A DNA stretch of 64,000 nt from SG8-30 sp963695085. GTDB lineage: Bacteria; Pseudomonadota; Gammaproteobacteria; Steroidobacterales; Steroidobacteraceae. How positions within the stretch are numbered: the first letter of the stretch is position 1; each line of letters starts with the position of its first letter. A program made the position numbers and the translations under genes. This document shows, piece by piece, positions 26,403-34,489 of this stretch. The stretch is taken from the NCBI GenBank assembly GCA_963695085.1, contig CAVOFV010000006.1:186001-250000 (forward strand), read 5' to 3'. The notes beneath the pieces are model-generated. The model saw nothing but the letters and a program-made list of their open reading frames with translations, was not told where the DNA came from and did no database searches.

Positions 26403-27602
26403 ATGCTGACGCCGGCGCAGGCCGAGGCTGCAATTGCAGCGCAGGTCTCGCCGCTGCCCGGCGAACGGCTGCCGCTCGCGTCCTGCGCGGGGCGCGTGTT
26501 GCGGCAGCAGGTCGCGGCCGAGCGTGATGCGCCGCCGTTCGACCGGGTCACGATGGACGGCGTCGCGCTGTCCAGCGCCGCAGCGCTCGCGGGCCGCCGG
26601 CGCTTTCATGTCGAATCCACGCAGGCCGCCGGCGCGCCGGCCGGCCGGCTCGGCGCTGACGAGCACTGCATCGAGGTGATGACCGGCGCGGTCCTGCCAT
26701 CGGGCTGCGACGCGGTGGTGCCCGTCGAGCAGCTCAGCATCGAGCACGGCGACGCCGTGCTCGATGCCGGCGCCGAACCACGCGCGTGGCACAACGTGCA
26801 CCGTCGCGGGTCGGACGCTGCCGCGGGTGCGGTCCTGCTCGAGCCGGGAACCGTACTGCGCGGACCCGAGATCGCGGTCCTCGCCTCGTGCGGGCTCGAT
26901 CACGCGCAGGTCTCGCGGCGGCCGCGCGTCGGCCTGGTCTCGACCGGCGACGAACTCGTGGATCCCGGCTTGCCCATCCTCGGGCACCAGATCCGGCGTT
27001 CCAATCCATACGGCATGGCGGCCTCCCTTGCGCTGCGCACACGCGCCGAGGTCGCCGATGCGCACGTGCCTGACGATCCCGCGCGCATCGCCGAGTGCCT
27101 CGCCGCGATGCTCGAGGACCGCGACATGGTCGTGGTCAGCGGCGGTGTCTCGGCCGGACGGTTCGACCACGTGCCGGCGGTCCTGCAACGGCTGGGCGTG
27201 CGGCAGGTGTTTCACACGGTGGCCCAGCGGCCGGGCAAGCCACTCTGGTTCGGCGTGTCCCGTGACGGCAGGCTCGTGTTCGGCCTGCCGGGCAACCCGG
27301 TCGCGGTGCTGGTGTGCCTGGCCCGCTACGTGCTGCCGGCGCTGTCGCTCGCCGAAGGTGCGGCCCGCACGACGCCAGAAGCGGCCGCACTGGCGCAGCC
27401 CCTGTCGTTCCACCTGCCGCTCGCGTGGTTCGTGCCGGTGATCCTGGGGTACGATCCGGATGGTCGCGGCTGGGCGACGCCGCACCCGACCCGCGGGTCG
27501 GGCGACCTGAACGCCCTGCCTGGCACGCACGGTTTCCTCGAATTACCGCCGGGACCCGCGACATTCGAACGCGGCGCCTGCGCGCCGTTGTACAGGTGGT
27601 GA
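26403..27602 (+). CDS. moeA: Molybdopterin molybdenumtransferase
   Basis: A 399-residue protein that inserts molybdate into adenylylated molybdopterin, the last common step of molybdenum-cofactor synthesis. The N-terminal region contains PPFDRVTMDGVAL, the domain III MoaB/Mog-like fold has STGDELVDPG and VVSGGVSAGRFDHV, and the C-terminal part has VFGLPGNPVAVLV. All are standard MoeA features. It opens the Moco operon moeA-moaA-moaC-mobA-moaD-moaE fusion, with gaps or overlaps of only a few bases. Confidence 0.95.
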   Translation: MLTPAQAEAAIAAQVSPLPGERLPLASCAGRVLRQQVAAERDAPPFDRVTMDGVALSSAAALAGRRRFHVESTQAAGAPAGRLGADEHCIEVMTGAVLPSGCDAVVPVEQLSIEHGDAVLDAGAEPRAWHNVHRRGSDAAAGAVLLEPGTVLRGPEIAVLASCGLDHAQVSRRPRVGLVSTGDELVDPGLPILGHQIRRSNPYGMAASLALRTRAEVADAHVPDDPARIAECLAAMLEDRDMVVVSGGVSAGRFDHVPAVLQRLGVRQVFHTVAQRPGKPLWFGVSRDGRLVFGLPGNPVAVLVCLARYVLPALSLAEGAARTTPEAAALAQPLSFHLPLAWFVPVILGYDPDGRGWATPHPTRGSGDLNALPGTHGFLELPPGPATFERGACAPLYRW

Positions 27603-27606
27603 TATC

Positions 27607-28665
27607 GTGACCTCCAAGCACCGCGCGCCGGTTGTGGCGCTCGATCCCCGGCCGCCGGACGCGGACGTCTTGGGCCGGCCGCTGCGCGATCTGCGCATCT
27701 CGGTGATGGACCGCTGCAATTTCCGCTGCCCGTACTGCATGCCGCGGGAGGCGTTCCACGACAAGTACCGCTTCCTGCCCGCCGCCGACCGGCTGTCATT
27801 CGGCGAAATCGCGCGGCTGGCGCGGCTGTTCGTGGCAGGCGGCGCGCGCAAGCTGCGCCTCACGGGCGGCGAGCCCCTGCTGCGGTCGAACCTGGCGGAT
27901 CTGGTCGGCGAGCTGTCGGCGATTGCAGGACTCGACGACCTGGCGATGACGACCAACGGCGTGCTGCTGAGGCAGTACGCCGCCGCCCTGCAGGCCCACG
28001 GCCTGCGCCGCGTGACCGTCAGCCTCGACAGTCTCGACCCGGCCGTGTTCCGCCGCATGAGCGGCGGCTTCGACGGCCTGGACCGGGTGCTCGACGGCAT
28101 CGCGGCGGCGTGCGAAGCGGGCCTCGCGCCGCTCAAGGTCAACACCGTCGTGCAGCGCGGCGTCAACGACCATACGGTGCTCGACCTGCTCGATCGGTTC
28201 CGCCACACGGGCGTGACCGTGCGCTTCATCGAGTTCATGGACGCCGGCAACCGCAATCGCTGGCGGCCGGACGGCGTCGTGCCGTCGCAGGAGTTGCGCG
28301 ACCTGATTGATGCGCGCTGGCCGCTGGCACCGGCGGCCGGCAGCTACCGTGGCGAGGTCGCCGAGCGTTACCGGTTTGCGGATGGGGGCGGCGAGGTGGG
28401 CTTCATCTCGTCGGTCTCGCAGCCGTTCTGCGGCGACTGCACACGCGCACGGCTGTCCTCGGACGGCGTGCTGTATACGTGCCTGTTCTCGGTCGCCGGC
28501 ACCGACCTGCGCGGACCATTGCGCGCCGGCGCAAGCGATGAGGACCTGGCGGGGCTCATCCGCGGCGTCTGGGCGTTGCGCAAGGACCGTTACAGCGAGC
28601 GGCGGCGAGCGCTGCGGCACGAGGCACCGCTGCCCAGGATCGAGATGCACTACATCGGCGGATGA
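27607..28665 (+). CDS. moaA: GTP 3',8-cyclase (radical SAM)
   Basis: A 352-residue radical-SAM enzyme beginning molybdenum-cofactor synthesis from GTP. The N-terminal [4Fe-4S] motif is CNFRCPYC (C37, C41, C44), and the C-terminal cluster region is PFCGDCTRARLSSDG with a further Cys in LYTCLF. It ends in the conserved Gly-Gly (YIGG) that is needed for activity in MoaA. Start GTG 27607, four bases after the moeA stop. Its stop overlaps the moaC ATG by four bases. Confidence 0.97.
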   Translation: MTSKHRAPVVALDPRPPDADVLGRPLRDLRISVMDRCNFRCPYCMPREAFHDKYRFLPAADRLSFGEIARLARLFVAGGARKLRLTGGEPLLRSNLADLVGELSAIAGLDDLAMTTNGVLLRQYAAALQAHGLRRVTVSLDSLDPAVFRRMSGGFDGLDRVLDGIAAACEAGLAPLKVNTVVQRGVNDHTVLDLLDRFRHTGVTVRFIEFMDAGNRNRWRPDGVVPSQELRDLIDARWPLAPAAGSYRGEVAERYRFADGGGEVGFISSVSQPFCGDCTRARLSSDGVLYTCLFSVAGTDLRGPLRAGASDEDLAGLIRGVWALRKDRYSERRRALRHEAPLPRIEMHYIGG

Positions 28666-29150
28666 GCATGGTGACCCATGTCGACAAGTCCGGACGGCCT
28701 GCCATGGTTGATGTCAGCGGCAAGCGCGTGACGCTGCGCAAGGCGACGGCGGCGGCGACTGTACGGTTGCCGGCACCGGCCGCGGACCGTCTGCGCGAGC
28801 AGGGTTACGCGACGGCCAAAGGGCCGGTGTTCCACACGGCCATTGTCGCAGGCACGATGGCCGCCAAGCGCGCCCATGAGCTGATTCCCTTCTGCCACCC
28901 GCTGCGAATCGAGCAATGCAGACTCGACATCGCCATGGCCGGCGACGGCCGCATCGAGATCCGCTGCACCGTCTCCGCCCATGATCGCACCGGCGTGGAG
29001 ATGGAAGCCCTCACGGGCGCATCGATCGCCGCGCTGACCGTCTACGACATGTGCAAGTCGCTGTCGAGGAAGATCGTGATCACCGAGACCAGCCTGCTGG
29101 CAAAGTCGGGCGGCCGCAGCGACGACGCGGCGCGGAAGCCGCGCCGGTGA
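28662..29150 (+). CDS. moaC: Cyclic pyranopterin monophosphate synthase
   Basis: A 162-residue partner of MoaA that forms cyclic pyranopterin monophosphate. It shows the family segments MVDVSGKRVT, the KGPVFHTAIVAGTMAAKRAH block, LIPFCHPLRIEQC and GVEMEALTGASIAAL. ATG 28662 overlaps the moaA stop (ATGA). The C-terminal tail is slightly long and basic. The stop overlaps the mobA GTG (GTGA), continuing the coupled operon. Confidence 0.96.
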   Translation: MSMVTHVDKSGRPAMVDVSGKRVTLRKATAAATVRLPAPAADRLREQGYATAKGPVFHTAIVAGTMAAKRAHELIPFCHPLRIEQCRLDIAMAGDGRIEIRCTVSAHDRTGVEMEALTGASIAALTVYDMCKSLSRKIVITETSLLAKSGGRSDDAARKPRR

Positions 29151-29740
29151 CCGCCGTGTTCGGACTGGTGCTGGCCGGCGGGCGCTCGACGCGCATGCAG
29201 CGTGACAAGGCTGCGCTCCACTACGGCGGCCGCCCGCAACTCGAGCTCGCCTACGGCCTGGCGCTGGCCCACACGGCGGGCGCATACGTGTCGGTGCGGC
29301 CCGACCAGGCGACCGAGCCGCTGCGCGCCGCACTGCCCTGCATCGTCGACGACGGCAGCGTCGAGGGCCCGATCGCCGGCATCATCGCCGCACAGGCGGC
29401 CCGGGCGGATGTCGCCTGGCTGGTGCTCGCCTGCGACCTGCCGTTCCTGGACGCCGCTACCCTCGCCAACCTGTTGTCGCGCCGCAACCGCGCGTGCCTC
29501 GCCACGGCATACCGCAGCGCCCACGACGGGCTGCCGGAACCGCTGTGTGCGGTGTACGAACCAGCCAGCCGCAAGCCGATCCTGCAATACGTCGCCGCCG
29601 GCGGCAGCTGCCCGCGGCGGTTCCTGGGCGGCGCCGCCGTCGAGTTGCTCGAGCTGCCGGACCGGCGCGCCCTCGACAACGTGAACACGCCCCGGGAATT
29701 CGCGGCGGCCCGGCGGACGCTGGCTGCGCGCACCGGCTAG
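29147..29740 (+). CDS. mobA: Molybdenum cofactor guanylyltransferase
   Basis: A 197-residue nucleotidyltransferase that adds GMP to Mo-molybdopterin to make the guanine dinucleotide form used by DMSO-reductase-family enzymes. The N-terminal LVLAGGRSTRMQRDKA is the GTP-binding signature, and LACDLPFLD holds the metal-binding Asp. GTG 29147 overlaps the moaC stop. It is shorter than some MobA proteins but complete. No molybdoenzyme gene is present in the window. Confidence 0.93.
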   Translation: MTAVFGLVLAGGRSTRMQRDKAALHYGGRPQLELAYGLALAHTAGAYVSVRPDQATEPLRAALPCIVDDGSVEGPIAGIIAAQAARADVAWLVLACDLPFLDAATLANLLSRRNRACLATAYRSAHDGLPEPLCAVYEPASRKPILQYVAAGGSCPRRFLGGAAVELLELPDRRALDNVNTPREFAAARRTLAARTG

Positions 29741-29742
29741 TC

Positions 29743-29985
29743 ATGCCGCAGGTTCACCTCAAGTACTACGCGATGCTGCGCGAACAGGCCGGGTGCAGCG
29801 GCGAGACGCTCGATACGGCGGCAGTCGATGCCGCGGCGCTGTATGCGACGCTGGTGGTCCGCCACGGCTTCACGCTGCCGAGGGCCGTGCTGCGGGTCGC
29901 CGTGAACGCCGAGTTCACGGCCTGGGACCGGCCCCTGCGGGACGGCGACGAGATCGTGTTCCTGCCGCCGGTGGCCGGCGGATGA
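29743..29985 (+). CDS. moaD: Molybdopterin synthase sulfur-carrier subunit
   Basis: An 80-residue ubiquitin-like protein ending in Gly-Gly (PVAGG), where the thiocarboxylate sulfur is loaded. The body VHLKYYAMLREQAGC starts the beta-grasp fold, and DGDEIVFLPPV precedes the tail, as in other MoaD proteins. ATG 29743 is two bases after the mobA stop. The stop overlaps the next ATG (ATGA), which begins the MoaE fusion, its natural partner. Confidence 0.93.
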   Translation: MPQVHLKYYAMLREQAGCSGETLDTAAVDAAALYATLVVRHGFTLPRAVLRVAVNAEFTAWDRPLRDGDEIVFLPPVAGG

Positions 29986-31541
29986 GCGGCTTCGAGATCT
30001 GTCGCGAACGGCTCGACCCGCAGGCACTTGCCGCGGGCCTGGCGGACGCCGCGGCCGGTGCATGCGCGTCATTCGAAGGCCGGGTCCGCGACCACAGCGG
30101 CAGCCGCAGCGTCACGGCACTCGAGTACGAAGCGTTCGAGCAACTGGCGACCCGCGAAGGCACGCGCATTGTCGAGGAGGCGATCGCGCGCTACGGCGTG
30201 CTGGCGGCGCGGTGCGTACACCGGGTCGGCGCGCTGGCCATCGGCGATGTCGCGGTATGGGTCGGCGTCATCGGCGCACACCGCGGCGAGTCATTCGCCG
30301 CGTGCCGCTGGATCATCGACGAAATAAAGCGGCGCGTGCCGATCTGGAAGCTGGAGCATTACGCGGATGGGCCGCCCGAATGGGTGAACTGCAGCGGCTG
30401 CGCCAGCGGCGCGGCCGGCACAGACCGCGCGGGCAACGGCGCGGCGGTGCCAGGCTACGACTACTCGCGCCAGCTGGCGCTTCCGCAAGTCGGACTGGCC
30501 GGGCAGCGGCGCCTGGCGCGCGCGCGTGTCGTCGTGATCGGCGCGGGCGGCCTGGGCTGCCCGGTGCTGGCCAGCCTCGCGGGAGCCGGCGTCGGCGTCC
30601 TGCATGTCGTGGACAGCGATCGCGTCGAGGCGAGCAATCTGCACCGGCAGCCGCTGTACGCCTGGAACGACCTCGGCAGGTGGAAGGCGGAGTCCGCCGC
30701 AGCACGCGTGGCGGCTGGCAACCCCGAGACCAGCGTCGTGCCGCATGTCACGCGCCTCGTGGCCGGCAATGCGGCCGAGCTGGCGGCGCTCGGCGACGTC
30801 ATCGTCGATTGCAGCGACAACTTCGCGACCAAGTTCCTCGTCAACGACGCCGCCATGCGGGCCGGCCGGCCGGCCGTGCTGGCCAGCGTCTACCAGTACG
30901 AAGGCCAGTTGCAGGTGGCGCGCCCCGATGCCGGCGGTTCCTGCCTGCGTTGCCTGTGGCCGCAGCCGATTCCTGACGGGCTGGTCGGCAATTGCACGCA
31001 GGCGGGTGTCCTCGGTCCCGTGCCCGGCGTGCTCGGTCACCTGCAGGCGATGGAAACGCTCAAGCTGTTGCTCGACCTGCCAGGCCAGCTGATCGACGAG
31101 GTCCTGATCCTGGACCTGCTCAGCCTCGACCAGCGGCGGATCCGGGTGCCGCGTCGCACCGCATGCCGCGGAACGCATTGCGCAAGGGCCATCGAGCCGG
31201 CGGTGGCGGACGCGGGGGACGAGCTCGAACTGCACGGGTCGATCGCCGGTGCCGCGGCGGCCGGCTACCTCGTCGTGGACATCCGCGAACCGACCGAGGC
31301 CCGCACCCGTTCCATGCCGGTTGCCGGGTGCCTGAAGATGCCGCTCGCGGAACTACTCGCCGGCGGAACCGCATCGCTCGATCCGGCGCGCCCGTACCTG
31401 CTGGTGTGCGCGTACGGCCAGCGCAGCCGCGCGGCAGCCGGGCTGCTGCGCGATGCCGGCCTGCGACAGGTACGCTCGCTCGCCGGCGGCCTCGCCGGCC
31501 AGCCGGCCGTCAGCAGAACTGGTCCGCCGGCAGCGCCATGA
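29982..31541 (+). CDS. MoaE-MoeB-rhodanese fusion (molybdopterin synthase catalytic subunit + MoaD-activating sulfurtransferase)
   Basis: One 519-residue reading frame with three domains. Residues 1-140 are MoaE, with active-site lysines K116 and K123 in IKRRVPIWK and the WV end. Residues 157-400 are a MoeB/ThiF-type E1 enzyme with GAGGLGCP (residues 188-195) and a zinc pair C321/C324 (CLRC), but the second pair is C395/C400, spaced CX4C rather than the usual CX2C. Residues 418-510 are a rhodanese with C476 in CAYGQRS. The fusion would put activation, sulfur loading and MPT synthesis in one chain beside MoaD. The frame contains no internal stop and good internal motifs, so a sequencing artefact is unlikely. 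Confidence 0.92.
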   Translation: MSGFEICRERLDPQALAAGLADAAAGACASFEGRVRDHSGSRSVTALEYEAFEQLATREGTRIVEEAIARYGVLAARCVHRVGALAIGDVAVWVGVIGAHRGESFAACRWIIDEIKRRVPIWKLEHYADGPPEWVNCSGCASGAAGTDRAGNGAAVPGYDYSRQLALPQVGLAGQRRLARARVVVIGAGGLGCPVLASLAGAGVGVLHVVDSDRVEASNLHRQPLYAWNDLGRWKAESAAARVAAGNPETSVVPHVTRLVAGNAAELAALGDVIVDCSDNFATKFLVNDAAMRAGRPAVLASVYQYEGQLQVARPDAGGSCLRCLWPQPIPDGLVGNCTQAGVLGPVPGVLGHLQAMETLKLLLDLPGQLIDEVLILDLLSLDQRRIRVPRRTACRGTHCARAIEPAVADAGDELELHGSIAGAAAAGYLVVDIREPTEARTRSMPVAGCLKMPLAELLAGGTASLDPARPYLLVCAYGQRSRAAAGLLRDAGLRQVRSLAGGLAGQPAVSRTGPPAAP

Positions 31542-33303
31542 TCGAAGTCGCGCCGGCCTGCAGCGCGTCCAGGTGCGACTCGGCACGTGGCAGCACGCGC
31601 GCAAAGTAGAACCGCGCGGTCGCCAGCTTCGACTCGTAGAACGCCGACTCCTCGGATTTCTCCTTGAGCGCCGCGACGGCGACGGCAGCCGCCATCGCCC
31701 AGCACCAGGCCACACACAGGTAGCCCGAAAAGCGCAGGTAGTCAGTCGCGGCAGCGGTCAGTTCGTCCGGATCGCCTGCAGCACGCTTGGCGAGCTGCTC
31801 CGTGGCGTCGGCCCATTTCTTGAGCAGCCCGGCCAGCCGCGGCACGAAGTCCTTCATCGCCTCGTCGCCCGCGTGGCTCTTGCAGAAGCCGCCGATCTGC
31901 CCGCCTAGCACATGCGCCAGCTTGCCGCCCGAGCCGAGTACCTTGCGGCCCAGCAGATCCAGGGCCTGCACGCCGTTGGTGCCTTCATAGATGGACGTGA
32001 TGCGCGCGTCGCGGTAGAACTGCTCGACGCCGCTCTCGCGCACGTAGCCGTAGCCGCCGAAGACCTGGATCCCGTGGTCGGTCACTTCGATGCCCGCATC
32101 CGTCACGAAGGCCTTCACGATCGGCGTGAGGATCGCCAGCAGGTCGGCGGCCTTGCCACGCTCGCCTTCGTCCGGATGGTAGGTCGCCTTGTCCATCAAC
32201 AGGCAGGCGAGGTAAACGATGATCCGCGAGCCCTCGACCAGCGACTTCTGCGTCAGCAGCATGCGCCGGATGTCGGCGTGCTCGATCAGCAGGTCGGCCG
32301 GCTTGTCCGGCGAGGCCGGACCGCGCGCCGCGCGCCCCTGCCTGCGCTCACGCGCGTACGCCAGCGAGGCCTGCCACGAGCGCTCGCCCTGAGCCAGGCC
32401 CTGCAGCCCGACCCACAGCCGCGCGTGGTTCATCATGATGAACATGTGCTTCAGGCCGTTATTCAGCTTCCCGACCAGCCACCCCGTGGAGCCGTCGAAG
32501 TCCAGCACGCAGGTTGCCGAGCCGTGGATGCCGAGCTTCTCCTCCAGCCGGCCGCAGCTGACGCCATTCAGCTCGCCCGCCGCACCCTGTGCATCGGGCA
32601 ATCGCTTCGGCACGAGGAACAGGCTGATGCCCTTGGTGCCTGGCGGCGCGTCAGGCAGCCGCGCCAGCACCATGTGCACGATGTTCTCCGCCAGGTCATG
32701 GTCGCCGCTGGTGATGAAGATCTTCGAACCGGTGATCCGGTAGCTGCCGTCCTTTGCCGGCTCGGCCTGCGCACGCACCAGGCCGAGGTCGGTGCCGGCC
32801 GGCGCCTCGGTGAGGCACATCGTGCCCGGCCACTCGCCGGTCACGAGCTTGCCCAGGTAGGTCTTCTTGAGATCTTCGCTGGCATGCTCCTGCATCAGCA
32901 GGATCGCGCTGTCCGTGAGCCCGCTGTACAGCTTCCACGACATGTTGGCCGAGACCATCAGTTCGCCGACCGGGCCGCCGAAGCTCTCCGGCAAGCCCTG
33001 GCCGCCGTACTCGGGCGCGCCGCACAGCGCCGCCCAGCCGTCGTCCACGAACTGCTGGTACGCCTCCTTGAAACCCGGCGGCGTGATCACGCCGCCGTTT
33101 TCCAGACGCACGCCGACGCGGTCGCCGGGTTCGTTGGTCGGCGCGACGACGCCCTCGGCAAAGCGCGCGGCTTCTTCGAGCACGCTGTTGATGAAGTCGG
33201 CATCGAGGTCCGTGCGGCCGATCGCGGCAAAATGGCCGGGGGCGTGCAGCACTTCATTCAATGCGAAACGGATGTCACGGAGTGGTGCGCTGTAAGGGTA
33301 CAT
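31510..33303 (-). CDS. Acyl-CoA dehydrogenase with extra C-terminal domain
   Basis: A 597-residue flavoprotein in the subgroup with a C-terminal extension, which includes DmdC-type enzymes. Typical motifs are CLTEAPAGTDLG, SGDHDLAENIVHMV, the FGGYGYVRESGVEQFYRDARI stretch (catalytic-base region near its start) and SIYEGTNGVQALDLLGRKV. It should reduce FAD and pass electrons through ETF to the ETF-quinone oxidoreductase at 0.5 kb. The acyl substrate is unknown. Its 3' end overlaps the convergent MoaE-MoeB-rhodanese gene by 32 bases. Confidence 0.93.
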   Translation of the reverse strand: MYPYSAPLRDIRFALNEVLHAPGHFAAIGRTDLDADFINSVLEEAARFAEGVVAPTNEPGDRVGVRLENGGVITPPGFKEAYQQFVDDGWAALCGAPEYGGQGLPESFGGPVGELMVSANMSWKLYSGLTDSAILLMQEHASEDLKKTYLGKLVTGEWPGTMCLTEAPAGTDLGLVRAQAEPAKDGSYRITGSKIFITSGDHDLAENIVHMVLARLPDAPPGTKGISLFLVPKRLPDAQGAAGELNGVSCGRLEEKLGIHGSATCVLDFDGSTGWLVGKLNNGLKHMFIMMNHARLWVGLQGLAQGERSWQASLAYARERRQGRAARGPASPDKPADLLIEHADIRRMLLTQKSLVEGSRIIVYLACLLMDKATYHPDEGERGKAADLLAILTPIVKAFVTDAGIEVTDHGIQVFGGYGYVRESGVEQFYRDARITSIYEGTNGVQALDLLGRKVLGSGGKLAHVLGGQIGGFCKSHAGDEAMKDFVPRLAGLLKKWADATEQLAKRAAGDPDELTAAATDYLRFSGYLCVAWCWAMAAAVAVAALKEKSEESAFYESKLATARFYFARVLPRAESHLDALQAGATSIMALPADQFC

Positions 33304-33385
33304 GGTGGCTACGCTGTCCTTGGTCCGGGTTGTTTCGGGTCGATTGTACGCGAGCCCGGCGCCGCCGCGCTCGCCATGCGTCGGC

Positions 33386-34276
33386 TCAGTCGGCGCGGTG
33401 GAAACCTATGACGAGCAGATCGCTCGGTATGCGGTCGAGCAGCATCTCGGCAGTGCTGCCGATGACCGCCTCGTAGATCCGCGACCGCGAGGCCGCGCCG
33501 ACCCCGAGTACGTCCACCGCCCGCTCTTCGCAGAATTTCGGCAGCGCCACAACGGCCGCGCCGTCCAGCATCGTCACCTGGGCCGGGCTGCATTCCTGCT
33601 GTTCGCAGACGGCCCGGACGGCCGCCGCCGCCGCATCCTGCAAACCGTGCTCGCCGATGTCCAGCGCCGCGCCCGGCGACAGGCACGCGTGCACGACTTC
33701 GAGCCGGGTCTTCAGACAGCCGGCCAGGCGTCCCGTGTCGCGCACGATGCGGTGATCGAGCCTGGACTCCGGGTCAGCCGGATGCCCTGGATCCACCGCC
33801 GCCACGACCCGCGGCGCGGCAGGCCACGGGCGCGGCTTCACCAGCAGCAGCGGCACCGGGCAGGCGCGCAGCAGGTGCCAGTCGGTGCCGGTCAGCAGGC
33901 CGCGCCCGAGCGGCGGGTGCCACAGCATGTCCTTGACGATCAGCAGCGGTCGCGACAATGCCAGTTCGCGCATGATCCCGGCATGCAGCGGCGAATCCCA
34001 CGCGGCCTCGATATCCACCGTCAACCCGCGCTGCAGCAACGGTTTGGCCTGTGCGGCAAGCCAGCTGCGGCATCGCCTCAGGAAATCGGCACGGGCGGCA
34101 GACAGCGCTTCGGGCCGCAGGAACAGGCGCGCGACCAGGCGCGGGTCGCTGTCGCAACAGAACAGCCGCAGGCCGAGTCCGCCGCCCGCCGCGATCTGCG
34201 CCGCCTTCTGCAGCGCGGGGCTGGCAGCCGCCGACTGGTCCAGCACGACCAGGATTTCGCCGGTCCCCGTAGTCAC
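33386..34276 (-). CDS. Tandem-domain universal stress protein (UspE-like)
   Basis: A 296-residue protein with two UspA domains. The first begins GEILVVLDQSAAASPALQKA and the second ends VLGVGAASRSRIYEAVIGSTAEMLLDRIPSDLLVIG, which has the G-x2-G-x9-GS/T nucleotide-binding signature. The start is GTG 34276 because GGAGGTGA lies seven bases upstream; a longer open frame reaches into the control region. It is divergent from ccoN, as UspE-like genes often are beside cbb3 operons, suggesting shared low-oxygen control. Confidence 0.88.
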   Translation of the reverse strand: MTTGTGEILVVLDQSAAASPALQKAAQIAAGGGLGLRLFCCDSDPRLVARLFLRPEALSAARADFLRRCRSWLAAQAKPLLQRGLTVDIEAAWDSPLHAGIMRELALSRPLLIVKDMLWHPPLGRGLLTGTDWHLLRACPVPLLLVKPRPWPAAPRVVAAVDPGHPADPESRLDHRIVRDTGRLAGCLKTRLEVVHACLSPGAALDIGEHGLQDAAAAAVRAVCEQQECSPAQVTMLDGAAVVALPKFCEERAVDVLGVGAASRSRIYEAVIGSTAEMLLDRIPSDLLVIGFHRAD

Positions 34277-34332
34277 CGCCAGGTCACCTCCGAGCCCGCA
34301 GCACCGGTTTGCTGCCAGCCAAGAGGATACCG

Positions 34333-34366
34333 TCCGCTGCGCAGCGGGGGCTGCGGAAAACCGCAG
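34333..34366. promoter_or_regulatory. Palindrome and hairpin between the Usp gene and ccoN
   Basis: This 214-base divergent gap holds a perfect 14-base palindrome CCGCTGCGCAGCGG (34333-34346), then a 6-base stem with AAAA loop, CTGCGG-AAAA-CCGCAG (34351-34366). A TACAAT (34383-34388) downstream could be a -10 for ccoN. No FNR/Anr box of the TTGATN4ATCAA type is seen. No U-tract follows, so these are more likely operator or mRNA elements than a terminator. Confidence 0.4.
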
Positions 34367-34489
34367 TGCTGCGGGATTCGCGTACAATTCCGGATGCCCG
34401 CGGTGCGCACGGGCCACCTAGCATCGTCGCGCCGCGCGCCGCCGCGCGCTGCGTCGCGCGAACCAATCAGCTGAACGGGAAGACACGTA

